DNA of 64,000 nt, taken from NCBI RefSeq assembly GCF_027924565.1, contig NZ_AP027041.1, positions 1,426,001 through 1,490,000 of the forward strand, in the 5' to 3' direction. The position numbers were made by a program, and so were the translations under genes. A model generated the notes under the pieces. That model was not told the DNA's origin. It made no database searches and worked only from the letters and a program-made list of their open reading frames with translations. This stretch comes from Lysobacter auxotrophicus. GTDB taxonomy: Bacteria > Pseudomonadota > Gammaproteobacteria > Xanthomonadales > Xanthomonadaceae. How positions within the stretch are numbered: position 1 is the first letter of the stretch; every line of letters starts with the position of its first letter. This document shows positions 25,955-34,072 of the stretch, piece by piece.

Positions 25955-27104
25955 GGCGCTTCTCCAGCAGGTCGCGGTACAGCGCGACGTAATCGGCGGC
26001 CATCGCCTGGGCGCCGTGGCGCTCGCGCACGTGGTCGCGCGCGGCGACATCGCGCGTGCGCGGCGCGGCCAACGCCGCTTCCAGCGCGGATTCCAGCGCG
26101 GCCGCGTCGCCGGGCGGAATCGTGCGTCCGTGCGCGGCGTGTTCGAGCAGTCGCGGGATGTCGCCGACGGCGCTGGCGATCACCGGGACCTCGCAGGCCA
26201 TCGCTTCGAGTACGACCAGCGGCATGCCTTCGGTGAGCGAGGGCAGCACGAGGTGGTCGGTGAGCGTGTAGATCGCGGGCATGTCGTGGCGCATCCCGAG
26301 GAAATGCACGCGGTCGTTCAGCGCGAGGCTGTGCGCGAGCGCTTCGAGTTCCTCGCGTTCGGGCCCGTCGCCGACGACCAGCAGCACCGCGAGCGGCTGG
26401 CGGTTCGCAACGCAGGCGAACGCGCGTAGCAGCATCGCGAGGTTCTTCTCGCTGGAAAGTCGGGCGACGGCGGAAAACACGTGCGCATCGGGTGCGATGC
26501 GAAGCTGCGTGCGAAGCGCCGTCGCGGCGGATTCGTCGCGCACCGGGTATTCGATGCCGTTGCCGATGTGGCGGATGCGCGAGCGCGGAACGCCCGCGCG
26601 CGCGAGGCGGTCGATCTGTTCGGCGGCCACCACGACCAGCGCGTCGAAGCGGCGCAGCAGCGCGAGTTCCAGCCGCGTGTACAGGCGCAACGCCGTGGAG
26701 CCTTCGACCCAGCCGTGCAGCGTCGCGACCAGCGGCGCGGGCGCGGCGGCGTGGTGTTCGCGGCGCGTGGCGATCCAGGCGTAGAAGGCGCTCTTGTAGT
26801 CGTGCACGTGCACGACCGGCGGCAGGCCGGCGCGGTCGCGCGCGGCACCGACCTGGGCGGCGAGCGCGCCGATCGTCGAGGCATCCACCCGGCCGCGGCA
26901 CGGCAGCAGCACGGCGTCCTGGCCGCGGGTGGAGGCGATGTCGTGCAGCGCCTGTTCGGACATGCGGTAGTTGTTGATGCTCAGCAGCCGGCTGCGCGCG
27001 CCGCTGCGGTCGAGCGCGCGGTTGAGCGCGAGCACCACGCGATCGGCGCCGTAGAGGCCGGCGCTGGAGCGGACCTGCAGGGCGAACGGGCGCAGTTCGT
27101 TCAT
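25935..27104 (-). CDS. GT4-family glycosyltransferase
   Basis: A 389-residue GT-B enzyme. The N-terminal half contains SSAGLYGADRVVLALNRALD and the acceptor-side VVHVHDYKSAFYAW. The C-terminal half has RIRHIGNGIEYP, FSAVARLSSEKNLAMLLRAF, LVVGDGPERE and SLTEGMPLVVLEAMACEVPV, the family's nucleotide-sugar site including the E-x7-E pattern. It lacks a signal peptide and works in the cytoplasm on the lipid-linked unit. It is followed by the polymerase gene and lies 7 bases downstream of another GT4 gene. Confidence 0.9.
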   Translation of the reverse strand: MNELRPFALQVRSSAGLYGADRVVLALNRALDRSGARSRLLSINNYRMSEQALHDIASTRGQDAVLLPCRGRVDASTIGALAAQVGAARDRAGLPPVVHVHDYKSAFYAWIATRREHHAAAPAPLVATLHGWVEGSTALRLYTRLELALLRRFDALVVVAAEQIDRLARAGVPRSRIRHIGNGIEYPVRDESAATALRTQLRIAPDAHVFSAVARLSSEKNLAMLLRAFACVANRQPLAVLLVVGDGPEREELEALAHSLALNDRVHFLGMRHDMPAIYTLTDHLVLPSLTEGMPLVVLEAMACEVPVIASAVGDIPRLLEHAAHGRTIPPGDAAALESALEAALAAPRTRDVAARDHVRERHGAQAMAADYVALYRDLLEKRHARRAS

Positions 27105-27111
27105 CGCGACC

Positions 27112-28326
27112 TCACTCGCGACCGAGCAGGCGGCGATAGAGGCGGTCGAAGGCGAGCACCATCGCGTCGAGCGAGAATTCGCGTTCGATGCGCGTGCGCG
27201 CGGCCAGGCCCATGCGGCGGCGCGCGTGCGGCGATTGCGCCAGCCATTGCAGGGAAGCCGCCAGCGAGATCGGGTCCAGCGGCGGCACCAGCAGGCCGGT
27301 CTGTTCGTGCTGCACCAGGTGCAGGTTGCCGCCGACGGCGGTCGCCACCACCGGCAGGGCGCAGGCCATCGCTTCGAGGATCGCGTTGGACATGCCCTCG
27401 CTCGACGAGCACAGCACCAGCGCGTCCATCGCCGGCAGCAGGTCGGCGACATCGTCGCGGAAGCTGAGCAGGTGCACGTCCTCGCCCAGGCCAAGCTCGG
27501 CGATCTTCGCCTTGATCTCCGGCAGCCCCGGGCCATCGCCGACGAGCAGCAGGCGCGCCTGCGGCACGTTGCGGCGCACGTTGGCGAAGGCGTCGAGCAG
27601 GTCGACGTGGCGCTTCACCGGCGTGATGCGCGCGACGCAGCCGAAGACGATGGCGTCGGCGTCCAGGCCGAGCACGGAACGGGCATCGAGCCGGCGCTGC
27701 AGCGGCGCGGGCGCGTAATGCCGCGTGTCCACGCCGTTGGGGATCCACGTCATCCGCATCGGATCGAGCCGCTCGCACTGCGCCAGGCCCGACAGGATCT
27801 GCCGCGCCGGCGCCACGACGGTGTCGTAACGCGGGTTGAGCCAGCGGAATGCGTGCTGCAGTTTCGGGCTCTTCTTGAAGCCCATGTCGCGACGGTTCGA
27901 GATGTACACCGTGCCCGGCAGGCGCGGCAGCAGCGCGTTGAGCACGTCGGCCTTCTCGTGCTGCGACTGCACGACGTCGAAGCGCTCGCGGCGCAGCATC
28001 GCCGAGAGCTCGCGCAATGCCCGCAGGCCGGTGCGGTCGTACACCGCGTGCACCGGCAGCGACATCATGCGCAGGTGCGGCTGCGTCAGCAGGTGGCGGC
28101 CGTGGTTGCCCGGCATCTGCTGCTCGTGCAGCTGCACCAGCGTGATGCGGTACGCATCGGCCGGCAGGCGCGTGGCGAGGTTCTGCAGGAAGCGTTCGCT
28201 GCCGCCGGGCGCGAGCACGGGCGTGTCGGTGACCAGCAGCAGCCGGATGCGCCGGTCCGCGACGTGCGCGGGGGCGAGCGGTTCAGCGGGTATAGCGAAC
28301 GCTGAAGATGGCGGCATTCTCGTCAT
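27112..28326 (-). CDS. GT4-family glycosyltransferase
   Basis: The ATG at 28326 gives 404 residues, with an internal ATG at 28317 possible. The GT-B landmarks are LLLVTDTPVLAPGGSERFL (acceptor domain), WIPNGVDTRHY, GCVARITPVKRHVDLLDAF, LLVGDGPGLPE and SSSEGMSNAILEAMACALPV. It is the most upstream glycosyltransferase of the operon. With the long start, its first 44 bases overlap the end of the outer-membrane protein gene, so translation is probably coupled. The sugar is unknown. Confidence 0.9.
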   Translation of the reverse strand: MTRMPPSSAFAIPAEPLAPAHVADRRIRLLLVTDTPVLAPGGSERFLQNLATRLPADAYRITLVQLHEQQMPGNHGRHLLTQPHLRMMSLPVHAVYDRTGLRALRELSAMLRRERFDVVQSQHEKADVLNALLPRLPGTVYISNRRDMGFKKSPKLQHAFRWLNPRYDTVVAPARQILSGLAQCERLDPMRMTWIPNGVDTRHYAPAPLQRRLDARSVLGLDADAIVFGCVARITPVKRHVDLLDAFANVRRNVPQARLLLVGDGPGLPEIKAKIAELGLGEDVHLLSFRDDVADLLPAMDALVLCSSSEGMSNAILEAMACALPVVATAVGGNLHLVQHEQTGLLVPPLDPISLAASLQWLAQSPHARRRMGLAARTRIEREFSLDAMVLAFDRLYRRLLGRE

Positions 28327-29641
28327 AGCTCGCTTCGTTGGCGTTGCTGTCGCGTTCCTGGTGGCGCAGGTCGAACCCCAGGCTCCAGTGGCGGGTGAGG
28401 ATCTTCGACATGCCGATGTAGACCGAGAAGTCGTCGTCGTCGCGGTCGAAGCTGTCGAAACTGCGGAAGCCGGCGGACGCCGACACGTTGAGGAACCACG
28501 ACGGGGTGATCGACCAGCTCACGCCGGCGCCGATGCCGTAGCTGCCTTCGCTCTCGGCGGTGGGGTCGACGTAGTCGTTGTCCTCGTAGTACGGACGGAT
28601 CGTCGCGTCCCAGCGCTCGCCGTTGTAGCGGTAGCCGATGTCGATGCGGCGCTGGCGGTACAGATCGGGACCGATGGTGACGTCGCTGGGATCGGGCGAG
28701 GGCGCGCCGCCCGGCGTGGCCGGCACGCCGGTCGGATCGACCGCGTTGGTCATCAGCTCCTGCGCCGCGTCGGAGAACTGGTAGTACACGCCCATGTCGA
28801 GCGTGCTGCGCGAGGTCGGCCGCCACGTCAGCACGGTGCGGAACAGCGGCGCGTCGTCCTTGGTGTTGTAGTCGGTCAGCTCGACCCACGAATAACCGGC
28901 GCGGATTTCCAGGTCGATGTTGGCGAGGTTGCGGTTCCAGGTGACGTAGCTGTCCAGGCGGCGGTAGTCCGCGCCGAGCGTGTCCAGGCTGACCTGGTCG
29001 TACTGCACCTCGCTGCCTTCCACGGTGAAGCCGATGCGCGTGGTCGCGCTGGGCTCCTGCCACAGCGTAAACGCCGCGTTGTAGCGATCGCCGTTGAAGT
29101 CGTCGCTTTCCTCGGCCCAGTAGTTGTTGTAGCGAAGGTCCAGCCGCACGCGCGTCGCGTCGCCCGGGCGCAGGTTGAACTGCGTGCCGGCGACGAAGAC
29201 GTTCACCTGCTGCTGGTTGCCCGGCGCGTCGGGCGAGAGCACGTCGATGGGCTCGTAGTTGGCGTAGTCCTCGACGATGACCTTCATGCGGTCCTGCCAG
29301 GTCGTCCAGTTGAACGTGCCCACCAGCGAGGCGAGCACGTCGTCGTCGAACACGCCGCCGGTGTAGTACAGGTATTCCACGCCGCCGCGCGCGGCCAGCG
29401 TGGTGTTGCGGCCGGTCTGGGTGAGGTCGAAATCCACGTCGGTGGCGAACGTGCTTTCCTCCATCGGGTTGGTCTGCGTCAGCGCGATGTTGTCGCTGTG
29501 CTCGACGCGCCCGCCGATGGAGTAGTTGATCTGCGCCGCACGCGCGCCCGGCACCGCCGCCGGCAGCGTGGCCAGCAGCGCGAGGCAGAGCGCGGATCGA
29601 CGGGACGAACCCGCGACCGGTTGGAGTCTTCCGCTGGCCAT
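28283..29641 (-). CDS. Outer-membrane beta-barrel protein, XrtA-locus (TIGR03016-like) type
   Basis: The ATG at 29641 was chosen because GGGGAG lies 5 bases upstream; 452 residues. A signal peptide (AGSSRRSALCLALLATLPAAVPGARA) precedes a mature part rich in alternating hydrophobic/polar strands and Asp/Asn/Tyr turns (for example YSIGGRVEHSDNIALTQ near the start and SVYIGMSKILTRHWSLGFDLRH near the end), finishing in FSVRYTR. This is the look of the PEP-CTERM-system outer-membrane proteins that sit beside the Wza/Wzc homologues. It may support polysaccharide passage or anchoring in the outer membrane. No enzyme motif is present. Confidence 0.82.
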   Translation of the reverse strand: MASGRLQPVAGSSRRSALCLALLATLPAAVPGARAAQINYSIGGRVEHSDNIALTQTNPMEESTFATDVDFDLTQTGRNTTLAARGGVEYLYYTGGVFDDDVLASLVGTFNWTTWQDRMKVIVEDYANYEPIDVLSPDAPGNQQQVNVFVAGTQFNLRPGDATRVRLDLRYNNYWAEESDDFNGDRYNAAFTLWQEPSATTRIGFTVEGSEVQYDQVSLDTLGADYRRLDSYVTWNRNLANIDLEIRAGYSWVELTDYNTKDDAPLFRTVLTWRPTSRSTLDMGVYYQFSDAAQELMTNAVDPTGVPATPGGAPSPDPSDVTIGPDLYRQRRIDIGYRYNGERWDATIRPYYEDNDYVDPTAESEGSYGIGAGVSWSITPSWFLNVSASAGFRSFDSFDRDDDDFSVYIGMSKILTRHWSLGFDLRHQERDSNANEASYDENAAIFSVRYTR

Positions 29642-29686
29642 TGCATCTCCCCGTGGTTGCCAGGTGCCGGATGTCCGCAACTGCGT

Positions 29687-30454
29687 TCAGACGCCTTCGT
29701 TGAAGACCACGCCGGCGAACTTGGCCGGATCGAAGTTCGCCGCGGCCTGCGCGATGGTCGATGCGGTGTCGCGGCCGTAACCGGCGACCAGGATCACCAC
29801 GTCGGCGATGTCGGCCAGGATGCGTGCGTCCGGCGTGCCGCGCACCGGCGGCCCGTCGAGGAAGACGTAGCAGTTCGGATGGCGGCTGCGGATGGAGTCC
29901 AGCAGCAGGCGCATGCGCACCGAGGAGAAATACTCCGCGCCGACTTCGCGCGTCGTGCCGGCCGGGATCAGGCGCAGCCCGTTCACGCCGGTTTCGTAGA
30001 TGACGTCGGAGAGGTCCGCGTCGGGGTTTTCCAGGTATTCGACGAGCCCGCCGTTGTCGGTGTCGATCTTCATCGTGCGCGCCTGCGAGGGATGGCGCAC
30101 GTCGCAGTCGACCAGCAGCGCGCTCTTGGTTTCATCGAACGCCATCGCCGTGGCCAGGTTGCGCGCGACGAAACTTCCGCCGCTGCCGGTGCTCACCGGT
30201 GCGACCAGCGCGACGAAGCTGCCTTCCACCGCGGCCAGCAGGCGCGTGCGCAATTCGCGGAACGCATCGACCTCGGGGCGCGAGACGCCGCCGCGATGGA
30301 TGATCGCGCGGTCTTCCAGCTGCGTCGGCGTGAGCAGCTCGACGCCGGCGGTGCGCGTGATGGCGGGGCGCAGGTCGGGCTCGGGCGCGGGCTCGCGCTG
30401 CGCCTGTTCGCGTTCGGTATCGGTGTCGAGTACGGCTTCGGACGGGAGAGTCAT
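29687..30454 (-). CDS. BY-kinase-like (CpsD/Wzc C-terminal type) protein with degenerate P-loop
   Basis: This 255-residue protein starts on an ATGA overlap with the chain-length gene. The fold matches the tyrosine autokinases of XrtA polysaccharide loci: FRELRTRLL, a P-loop region, a Walker A' strand LLVDCDVRHP (about 110-120) and Walker B-like VFLDGPPV. The Walker A site reads STGSGGSF: the Lys of the GKS/T signature is replaced by Gly, and no Tyr cluster follows at the C-terminus (ends FNEGV). ATP-dependent kinase activity is therefore doubtful. It may act as a structural activator of the Wzc-like partner. The change is read directly from the sequence. Confidence 0.8.
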   Translation of the reverse strand: MTLPSEAVLDTDTEREQAQREPAPEPDLRPAITRTAGVELLTPTQLEDRAIIHRGGVSRPEVDAFRELRTRLLAAVEGSFVALVAPVSTGSGGSFVARNLATAMAFDETKSALLVDCDVRHPSQARTMKIDTDNGGLVEYLENPDADLSDVIYETGVNGLRLIPAGTTREVGAEYFSSVRMRLLLDSIRSRHPNCYVFLDGPPVRGTPDARILADIADVVILVAGYGRDTASTIAQAAANFDPAKFAGVVFNEGV

Positions 30455-32058
30455 TGCAGGTTCACCATTTTCAGGGCGAGGACCGCGCCGTACACGAGCG
30501 GCACCACCAGGAAGATCATCGCGGCGATGACGAAGCGGCGCGTGCCGAGGCGACGCGACGGCGCCGTCTGGTAACGCGGCACGCTGCCCAGCACCGGCAG
30601 CGCCGATGCGGTTTCGATCTGGTACGGCGAGCGCACGCGCGGATCCAGGCGCACGAAGCCGAACAGCAGCAGGAGCGGTGCGAGGGCGGCGGCACCGAGG
30701 CCGGCGCTGGCGACGTGTACCAGGCGCAGGCCGACGCCACGCAGCGGATAGCTCGCCGGTTCCTGCACGCGGAAACTCAAACCGCGTTGTTCCGCGTCCA
30801 GGCTCATCGACACGCGGGCGTTTTCGCGGCGCTTGAGCAGGTCCTGGTAGAGGTCGCGATTGACTTCGTAGTCGCGCGAGAGCTCGGCCATCGTGCTTTC
30901 GGACGCGGCGATGTGGCGGCTGCGCGCGAGTTCCTGGTCGAGCAGCGCCTGGCTGGTGTTGATGCGCGACTGCACCGCAGCAGCCTGGCGGCGGTTCTCG
31001 GCCGTCTTGCTCTTGAGTTCGCCGTACAGCGGGTTGAACGAGGCGACGCCACCCAGCGCGGTGCCGCCGACGCGCGAGGCGTCCGAAGGCGAGGGCGGCG
31101 CGTCCTTCAGCGCGGCCTGTCGCGCGTCCTCGCGGCGCACTTCCTCTTCCAGATCGCGGATCTGATGCTGCACGCGGACCACGTCCGGATGCTGCTCGGT
31201 GTAGTTCATCAGCAGCTTGTCGTGCTCGGCCTCCAGCTCGGCCATGCGCGCCAGCAGCTGGCCCGAGCGCGTCTGCACCAGGTTCACCTCGTTCTCGCCA
31301 TTGAGCTGGCCCTGCAGCGCGTTGCCCTGCGACTCCAGGTCCATCAGTTCCATGCGCGAGGTGTCGACCATGCGGCGCAGCTCGGCGATGCGCGAGTTCA
31401 CGTCGCCGTCGATGCCCGGGCGCGCGTCCGGATTGGACTTGCGATAGGCCTCCAGCTTCGATTCGGCATCGGTGAGCTTCTTGTGGTACGCGCGCACCTG
31501 CGAGTCGATGAAGTCGTAGGCGTCGCGGCTTTCGCGTTCCTTCGTCGCCAGGCTTTCCTGGATGATCAGTTCGGCGAAGCGCTTGGTCACCGCGTGCGCG
31601 CGCGCCGGATCGGTGTCGGTGTACGACACGCGGATCAGGTTGTCGCGCGGGTTGGAGATGATGGTGCGGCCGGTGATCAGCTCGATGATCTGGTCCTGCT
31701 GCACGGGCGTGGGATTCTTCGCCATCCAGCCGCCGGTCTTGAGGATGTCCTCCATCGTCTTGCGGCTGAAGGCGACTTCGCGCGTGATCGCGGCGCGGCT
31801 CACCACGCTGGTCGGCACGGCGCGGCCTTCCATCAGCGGCTTGATGATGTTGCTTTCCTCGACCAGGATCGTCGTCTGCGAGTTGTACTTCTTCGGCAGC
31901 AGCATCCCGAACACGAGCGCGCCGAGCGCGATCAGCGTGAACACCGTCGCCAGCAGCACGGGGCGGCGACGCCATTCCTCGAAGGCGACCGGCACCATCG
32001 CCGCGATCGCGGACGGGCGGGCCTCCGGGATCGTGAGTTCCGTCGACGCGCCGTTCAC
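30451..32058 (-). CDS. Wzc/GNVR-type chain-length determinant, XrtA-locus type
   Basis: The start is a GTG overlapping the Wza stop (GTGA); 535 residues. An N-terminal membrane segment (about 33-52, LLATVFTLIALGALVFGMLL) is followed by KKYNSQTTILVEE, a long periplasmic coiled-coil region (about 150-420), then SFRVQEPASYPLRGVG and two C-terminal membrane segments. Such polysaccharide co-polymerases control polymer length together with Wza and a BY-kinase. As in other XrtA loci, the kinase part is a separate downstream gene. The protein lacks its own kinase domain. Confidence 0.88.
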   Translation of the reverse strand: MNGASTELTIPEARPSAIAAMVPVAFEEWRRRPVLLATVFTLIALGALVFGMLLPKKYNSQTTILVEESNIIKPLMEGRAVPTSVVSRAAITREVAFSRKTMEDILKTGGWMAKNPTPVQQDQIIELITGRTIISNPRDNLIRVSYTDTDPARAHAVTKRFAELIIQESLATKERESRDAYDFIDSQVRAYHKKLTDAESKLEAYRKSNPDARPGIDGDVNSRIAELRRMVDTSRMELMDLESQGNALQGQLNGENEVNLVQTRSGQLLARMAELEAEHDKLLMNYTEQHPDVVRVQHQIRDLEEEVRREDARQAALKDAPPSPSDASRVGGTALGGVASFNPLYGELKSKTAENRRQAAAVQSRINTSQALLDQELARSRHIAASESTMAELSRDYEVNRDLYQDLLKRRENARVSMSLDAEQRGLSFRVQEPASYPLRGVGLRLVHVASAGLGAAALAPLLLLFGFVRLDPRVRSPYQIETASALPVLGSVPRYQTAPSRRLGTRRFVIAAMIFLVVPLVYGAVLALKMVNLQ

Positions 32059-32684
32059 AGCGTGCGTTCCGGAACGGTGATGACGTCGCCCGGGGCCACC
32101 TTGAAATTGGTGGTGAGGTCGCCGTCTTCCAGGATGTGGTCCAGCCGCACCGCATAGCTGCGCGTGCTGTCGCCGGTCTTCCGATACAGGTCGGACTTCG
32201 CGGGCGCGGCGAATTCGGTCACGCCGCCGGCGGCGAGCACCGCGTCGAGGACCGTCATGCCTTGGCGGAACGGGATCGAAATGGGTTGTCGCACCGCGCC
32301 GGTGACGCGCACGCGCGAGAGGTATTCGTGGCTGCGAAGGTCGGTGAGGATCACCGCGACCTGCGGATCGCGGACGAACGCGCCCAGGCGTTCCTGGATT
32401 TCCTTCGCGACTTCGTTCGGGGTGCGGCCACCGGCGGCGACGTCGCCCACCAGCGGCACGGAAATCTTGCCGTCCGGACGCACCGGGACGGTGATGCCCA
32501 GTTCCGGGTTGCGCCACACGGAGACCTGCACGATGTCGTCGATGCCGATCTGGTAGGCGTCGACCAGGTTCTCCGATTCCGCCGGCGGCGGGGCGATGGC
32601 GCCACGACCGGACGAGGCGCAGGCGGACAGGAAGAGCGTCGCTGCGAAAACGGCGGCGACGGAGATGAAGCGGAACGTGCGCAT
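32055..32684 (-). CDS. Wza-like polysaccharide export lipoprotein
   Basis: The ATG at 32684 was chosen because it is followed by a lipoprotein signal (MRTFRFISVA..., LSAC lipobox, Cys22); 209 residues. The mature part contains the Poly_export domain (YQIGIDDIVQVSVWRNPELG, VPVRPDGKISVPLVGDVAAGG, about 45-100) and an SLBB-like segment (RVRVTGAVRQPISIPFRQGMTVLDAV). It forms the outer-membrane channel for polysaccharide in this family. At 209 residues it is shorter than E. coli Wza and has only one SLBB, as is usual in XrtA loci. It is the first gene of the minus-strand operon. Confidence 0.9.
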   Translation of the reverse strand: MRTFRFISVAAVFAATLFLSACASSGRGAIAPPPAESENLVDAYQIGIDDIVQVSVWRNPELGITVPVRPDGKISVPLVGDVAAGGRTPNEVAKEIQERLGAFVRDPQVAVILTDLRSHEYLSRVRVTGAVRQPISIPFRQGMTVLDAVLAAGGVTEFAAPAKSDLYRKTGDSTRSYAVRLDHILEDGDLTTNFKVAPGDVITVPERTL

Positions 32685-32812
32685 ACGGAAACCCCCTTGC
32701 ATTCGTCCAGATCGAACGGCGCGGCGGCGGATTTCCGGCCAGCGTTCCGCAGCGCATCCAAGGGGGCCGCCACGTTTGCCGGGACCGGGCGCGCATTGCG
32801 TTGGAGGAATCA

Positions 32813-32834
32813 GGACGGCGGACGGTCGCCGTCC
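32813..32834. repeat. Imperfect inverted repeat between wza-like gene and galE
   Basis: GGACGGCG...GTCGCCGTCC forms an imperfect hairpin in the 244-base divergent gap. It may be an operator for one or both genes. No clear -10 box was found on either strand here. Confidence 0.3.
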
Positions 32835-32928
32835 GGGGAGCCGCCAGCCACACGGCGGCGTGTGCGCGACGGACGCCCGGCGGCCGTGGGCGCGTCGTCC
32901 TGCGAAGGCGTTCCGGAACATCCATCGA

Positions 32929-34017
32929 ATGCGAATCCTCGTCTGCGGAGGCGCCGGTTACATCGGCAGCCACACCTGCCTGAGCCTCATCGAACGCGGC
33001 CACCAGGTCGTGATCGCCGACAGCGGCGTGAACTCGTCGCCGCGCGTCGTGCCGCGCCTGCGCCGCCTCGCCGGCGTGCCGCTGCCCGTGCATCGCGTGG
33101 ACCTGCGCGATCGCGTCGCGCTGACCGCGTTGTTCGCGACCTACCGCTTCGACGCGGTGCTGCATTTCGCAGCGCTGAAGGCCGTCGGCGATTCGTGCCG
33201 GCGCCCGCTGGACTACTTCGACAACAACATCAGCGGCACCATCGTCCTGTTGCAGGCGATGAAGGCCGCGGGCGTGCGGCGGCTGGTGTTCAGCTCATCG
33301 GCGACCGTGTACGGCGAGCCGGCGCAGGTGCCGGTGCGCGAGGACGCGGGCCTGTCGGTGATGAATCCCTACGGCCGCACGAAACTCGTCGCCGAGCAGC
33401 TGATCGGCGATGTGTGCACGGCGGATGCGGATTTCCGCGCGGCGAACCTGCGTTACTTCAACCCGGTCGGCGCGCATGCATCGGGCACGATCGGCGAGGA
33501 TCCGTGCGGCGAACCGACGAACCTGATGCCCTACATCTGCCAGGTCGCCGTGGGCGCGCGCGAGAAGCTGCGCGTGTTCGGCGGCGATTACCCGACGCCG
33601 GACGGCACCGGCGTTCGCGACTACATCCACGTCGTCGACCTGGCACGCGCGCACGTGGACGCGCTGGAGTTCATGGCGCGCGCGGACCGCAGCCTCACCG
33701 TCAACCTCGGCACCGGCCGCGGCGTGAGCGTGCTGGACCTGGTACACGCGTTCGAGCGCGCGAGCGGACGCCGCATCCCGTACGAGATCGTCGAGCGCCG
33801 CCCGGGCGACGCGGCATCGGTCTACGCCGATCCGTCGCTGGCGCACGAACTGCTCGGCTGGCGCGCGGAATTCGACGTCGACGCGATGTGCCGCGACGCA
33901 TGGCGCTGGCAGTCGATGAATCCGGATGGGTATCGGACGGTGGTGCGCCGTGAGGTGGCGTCACCGCGCGGACGGCGAGCGCGGATCGGCGTGTCGCGGG
34001 TGGTGGATGCGGTTTGA
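32929..34017 (+). CDS. galE: UDP-glucose 4-epimerase
   Basis: A 362-residue extended SDR. The NAD-binding GGAGYIGSH starts at residue 7, HFAALKAVGDS and FSSSATVYGEP supply the catalytic Ser region, and NPYGRTK the Tyr/Lys pair. LRYFNPVGAH is the GalE substrate loop. It interconverts UDP-glucose and UDP-galactose, or the GlcNAc forms, and so supplies sugar donors for the neighbouring polysaccharide genes. About 25 basic residues at the C-terminus go beyond the usual end of the family. It is divergent from the export operon with a 244-base gap. Confidence 0.93.
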   Translation: MRILVCGGAGYIGSHTCLSLIERGHQVVIADSGVNSSPRVVPRLRRLAGVPLPVHRVDLRDRVALTALFATYRFDAVLHFAALKAVGDSCRRPLDYFDNNISGTIVLLQAMKAAGVRRLVFSSSATVYGEPAQVPVREDAGLSVMNPYGRTKLVAEQLIGDVCTADADFRAANLRYFNPVGAHASGTIGEDPCGEPTNLMPYICQVAVGAREKLRVFGGDYPTPDGTGVRDYIHVVDLARAHVDALEFMARADRSLTVNLGTGRGVSVLDLVHAFERASGRRIPYEIVERRPGDAASVYADPSLAHELLGWRAEFDVDAMCRDAWRWQSMNPDGYRTVVRREVASPRGRRARIGVSRVVDAV

Positions 34018-34072
34018 GTTGTGCCGCGCTAGGGCGCAAGCAGCGAGGCGTCCTGCGGCGTCGCGCGTTCGA

